Positions 61,580 to 64,000 of a DNA stretch of 64,000 nucleotides are shown here, one piece after another. This DNA is from Agarophyton chilense (Eukaryota > Rhodophyta > Florideophyceae > Gracilariales > Gracilariaceae): contig JARGXX010000095.1 of assembly GCA_030374765.1 (NCBI GenBank), forward strand, positions 2,480,001-2,544,000, read 5' to 3'. Numbering within the stretch: the stretch's first letter is position 1; every line of letters starts with the position of its first letter. A program made the translations under genes and the position numbers. The notes under the pieces were generated by a model. It searched no databases and was not told where the DNA came from. It saw only the letters and a list, made by a program, of their open reading frames with translations.

Positions 61580-62960
61580 ACCAATAGGTAGCAAAATTCT
61601 GATGAGTCGGAGGCAGCGCCGGAAAACCGGAAGAGGTACCCGAAGGGAAAGAAAGATTAGGGAAAGGCAAAGAGCCAGGTATAAGCATCGTCACATTATC
61701 AACACGGTAATTTCTGGTGGGACCCAACAAAGAACAAACAGTGGTGCCCATGAGGAGATCTCTCGAGATGTCCGCTTGTTCCACAATGGTGCTGAGATCT
61801 GCGACGTGATGCATGACCGCATGGAACATCTCGGCCTGTAACCGATTACGGAAGGTAACCGCCTGGTGGATAGCGAAGATAGAGTCCACGTGACGAGGGA
61901 TGAGCTACTCCAAGAGCGAAAGAGCTTCTTGGAAGGAGCACGGACCGTAACGGGTGAGACAAGAGACGCAAACGCGCTGGATCCTCATGAGCGCACTACT
62001 AATGACAGGAGCTGTGAAAGGCTCACCATCGCCAGCTGTGGAACGATCTACCATGAGGGATTGCGCAGGTCCAGCAGAAGGAGCAGGAACAGAACGGTTA
62101 ACACGGTTAGAAGAAAGAGCAGCGGAACCAAAAGGTGCGGCGGTAATGGAGATGTGGGAAATCCCTTCCAGAGTCTCCATTTTATGGGTAAAGGGCTGAG
62201 GGGACCCACAAAAGGGATCCTCGCCTGGTGATACCAGGTTCGCCTCACTGGGAATGGCTAGCTTCTTGAAGTTCCATACTTCTCAACATTGGCCATCCTT
62301 CCACGGATGCGACAAAGACACCTCCAGGTAAGTCTTCAGCTGAGCATCGGTGTATTCTGTACCAAAGCGAATCTCATCCACACCAATCTGGCGGATGAGG
62401 TCCACTGTAGTGCCAGAAAGCCGGAAGATACGACCAACAGTTGAGAAGTTATAGTTGGTCATCTGAGGATCGGGGCAACGGCTGCCCCAGATAGTACCGT
62501 CGCGGGAAGCTTTAACAGTTTTAAAGGCAACGAAAACGGCCCACTTTGCGAGAGCTACGGACCAAATGGTATGATAGTACCCCTCGTGTAGGACAACGCT
62601 CGGAGCGGAGACACCAAGAAGATGATCGGGATCTTCCTCTCTTGTGAGACACGCCTCCGGCGGAGGAGACGCGTCCCAGCGGAGCACAGAAACAGAGCCA
62701 CTCTGGAAAGGCACGACGGCATCGGGTGTAAGACCGAGGCCAATCCGGCGGGATATACCTAGAGTGTTTAGGTGAGCACGGCACAGTCCGGGGTGTGACC
62801 AATCCTAGGCGGAGCGGTACCACGGCGATTGTCGGAAAAGGAGCGAGGAAACACTCGTATGAGGTGGACGAGCGGGGTGAGTGGGTCGGCCACTCACGAG
62901 AGCCAAAAAGGAGAACAAGAGGAAAACGGGGGCGAAACCCTATACAGGGGCGAGAATACG
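61467..62960 (-). pseudogene. Antisense accessory frame of element C
   Basis: On the minus strand, one reading frame stays open from about 62714 to 61467 except for two stops (62283 and about 61905). The upstream part contains HTIWSVALAKWAVFVAFKTVK, which resembles the Trp/Ala/Val/Phe-rich VANMAVFLLWDAYDTF block of the element B protein. Downstream lie a Ser/Ala/Pro stretch and a helix-like segment (QAVTFRNRLQAEMFHAVMHH). Position and orientation equal those of the antisense frames of A, B and D. Sequence similarity is low, so homology is likely but not certain. Confidence 0.5.
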
Positions 62961-63100
62961 ACAGGTGTCGGCGATTAAATATGAACCCACGGTGGTGGTA
63001 GCACTCTGGTCGACAGAGGGGTGGATGACCTAACGTGCAACGGGCGCTCAAGCAGTATGTGGTGAAGACGCGCCGAAGGCGAAGATTTCAGAGCCAAGAC

Positions 63101-63358
63101 TCCCTCCTTGGGATCTCCCAAGAGGGTGTTTACTAGAGAGCAGTGCTCAACCTCCTAAGTAGTGTGGCGCGCGGCCCCTGACAGTGGGCGCGCGCCCGAA
63201 AATTAAACACTAAATAGCGATAGCGTAGCTAAATAAATACTAAAAAATACTAAATAATACTAACCATTAGGTAGAATCCGGGCCACGTGTGGCGCGCCTC
63301 GCACTCGAGCGTCGGCATCCGTGCAGTCCACGTGTTCCACCAGTGTGCACTTCCGGTC
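63101..63358. other. presumed element C 3' LTR remnant
   Basis: Contains TAAATAATACTAA repeats (63225-63265) and a GGGCCACGTGTGGCGCGCC palindrome-like segment near 63280. A similar order, TTAGATAGATT repeats followed by GCCACGTGGCAAGGAGCGCC, occurs near 54550-54620. This suggests two diverged copies of an LTR, but I could not align them throughout. Confidence 0.3.
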
Positions 63359-63848
63359 CTAACCGGCCGTCAGCACGCAATAGCGGTATAGCTTGTCAGA
63401 AACCAAGCTAGTCCTTAAGCGAGCGAAATCTCTAAGTCCTGAGAAGAAACCCCCTTGAAGGGCATTTTCCTTCACCTCGTATCGATCGTAATTGTTGCTA
63501 AAGTATGCCAGCACGCTCGTAGCATGTTCACCACTAGGGACGGGTAACATAACACTTTCGACAATTCTCCGTCGTCTGAGTGAAGAACTCAGTGAATTGG
63601 AAACTATGCATGGTACGGACGAGGCGACTCCGACAGCGGATCCGGGTCTCGGTTGCAGAGTCCTCGCCCCGACCGTCACGATCCAACCATTGAATGCTGT
63701 TGAAGGGTGTGCTGAACATAACCCTCTCCAGGTCAAGCTCCAGCAACTTCATCGATGGACCGATACAATGCAATAATTCCACTAGGTTACGGAAGTAAAA
63801 GAACTCGTCGTTACACCGCAAATACCGTAAGTCGCTCGGAATGGTCAA
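63359..63848 (-). pseudogene. possible broken host gene fragment with leucine-rich character
   Basis: Two overlapping minus-strand frames seem to form one broken coding segment. The upstream one has IPSDLRYLRCN, FRNLVELLHCIG and SMKLLELDLERV, with leucine spacing as in leucine-rich repeats. The downstream one has HATSVLAYFSNNYDRYEV, GLRDFARLRTSL and KLYRYCVLT. A stop precedes the first part near 63865. No family is assigned. It may continue beyond the right edge. Confidence 0.25.
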
Positions 63849-64000
63849 GAGGTGGGCTGATCATAATATTAGTGTTTTGTCGTAGCCGGCCGAGTCACCT
63901 GCCTTGACCATTATAGAAAACATGAAGGTTTTAACGGGCCATTTTTACGCCGAGAAGCGCTAAGTTGAAGATGAAACGCTCTTGGAATGCCTGATTGAAG

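Larger units (their letters stand above)
54430..63100 (+). mobile_element. Ty3/gypsy chromovirus element C, decayed
   Basis: A third chromovirus family member, more distant from A and B. The outer limits are approximate because the LTR pair could not be aligned. Order on the plus strand: primer binding site (54975), gag with a zinc knuckle (56870-56911), protease (about 57305), reverse transcriptase (58196-59080), RNase H (59173-59530), integrase (59850-60424), GPY/F module (about 60840), chromodomain (about 61150-61290), and the antisense frame on the minus strand (61467 to about 62960). A purine-rich GACAGAGGGGTGG at about 63013-63025 could be the polypurine tract. Confidence 0.7.

Overview
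The window looks like nuclear DNA of a eukaryote, most likely a red alga of the Chondrus type. That is an inference from several things: intronless nuclear-style genes (a nucleotide-sugar-type transporter, a GT14 glycosyltransferase, a C2H2 zinc-finger protein), a compact gene island beside a wall of decayed retroelements, and the absence of any bacterial operon signal. Nothing in the sequence fixes the species. REGION 1, 1-15 kb, is a gene island with six supported protein genes: an SLC35E3/TPT-like transporter (+), a GT14 type II membrane glycosyltransferase (-, convergent with it), a six-helix DUF1475-like membrane protein (+), a secreted cysteine-rich repeat protein (-), a two-finger zinc-finger protein (-), and an unrecognised protein divergent from the zinc-finger gene (+). 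From about 8.4 to 15.0 kb the DNA is very GC-rich and full of minisatellites, trinucleotide repeats and a G31 tract. REGION 2, 15-64 kb, is almost entirely mobile DNA. Four Ty3/gypsy elements are recognisable, called here A to D. Three of them (A, B, C) retain a chromodomain after the integrase, so they are chromoviruses. Element D (minus strand) lies at about 16.2-18.1 kb and 29.8-34 kb; it was split by insertion of element A (18146-29813) into its reverse transcriptase. Element B (39130-48912) is the youngest, with LTRs about 96-97% identical by eye. It appears to sit inside a decayed Tnp2/CACTA-like DNA transposon whose transposase remnant follows it (49.0-52.0 kb); arrays of an AAATGGCG motif at 35.1-35.4 and 53.75-53.98 kb may be that transposon's subterminal repeats. 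Element C fills about 54.4-63.1 kb. The most interesting observation is an additional open reading frame, on the strand opposite to gag-pol, between the integrase/chromodomain and the 3' LTR in all four elements. In element B it is a complete 608-codon frame, while gag-pol of the same copy carries frameshifts and at least seven stop codons. The A and B copies of this antisense frame differ mainly at third codon positions, which indicates that the protein was under selection. Its function is not recognised. It begins next to the polypurine tract, so its promoter should lie in the 3' LTR reading outward-to-inward on the opposite strand. No rRNA, tRNA or CRISPR feature could be supported.
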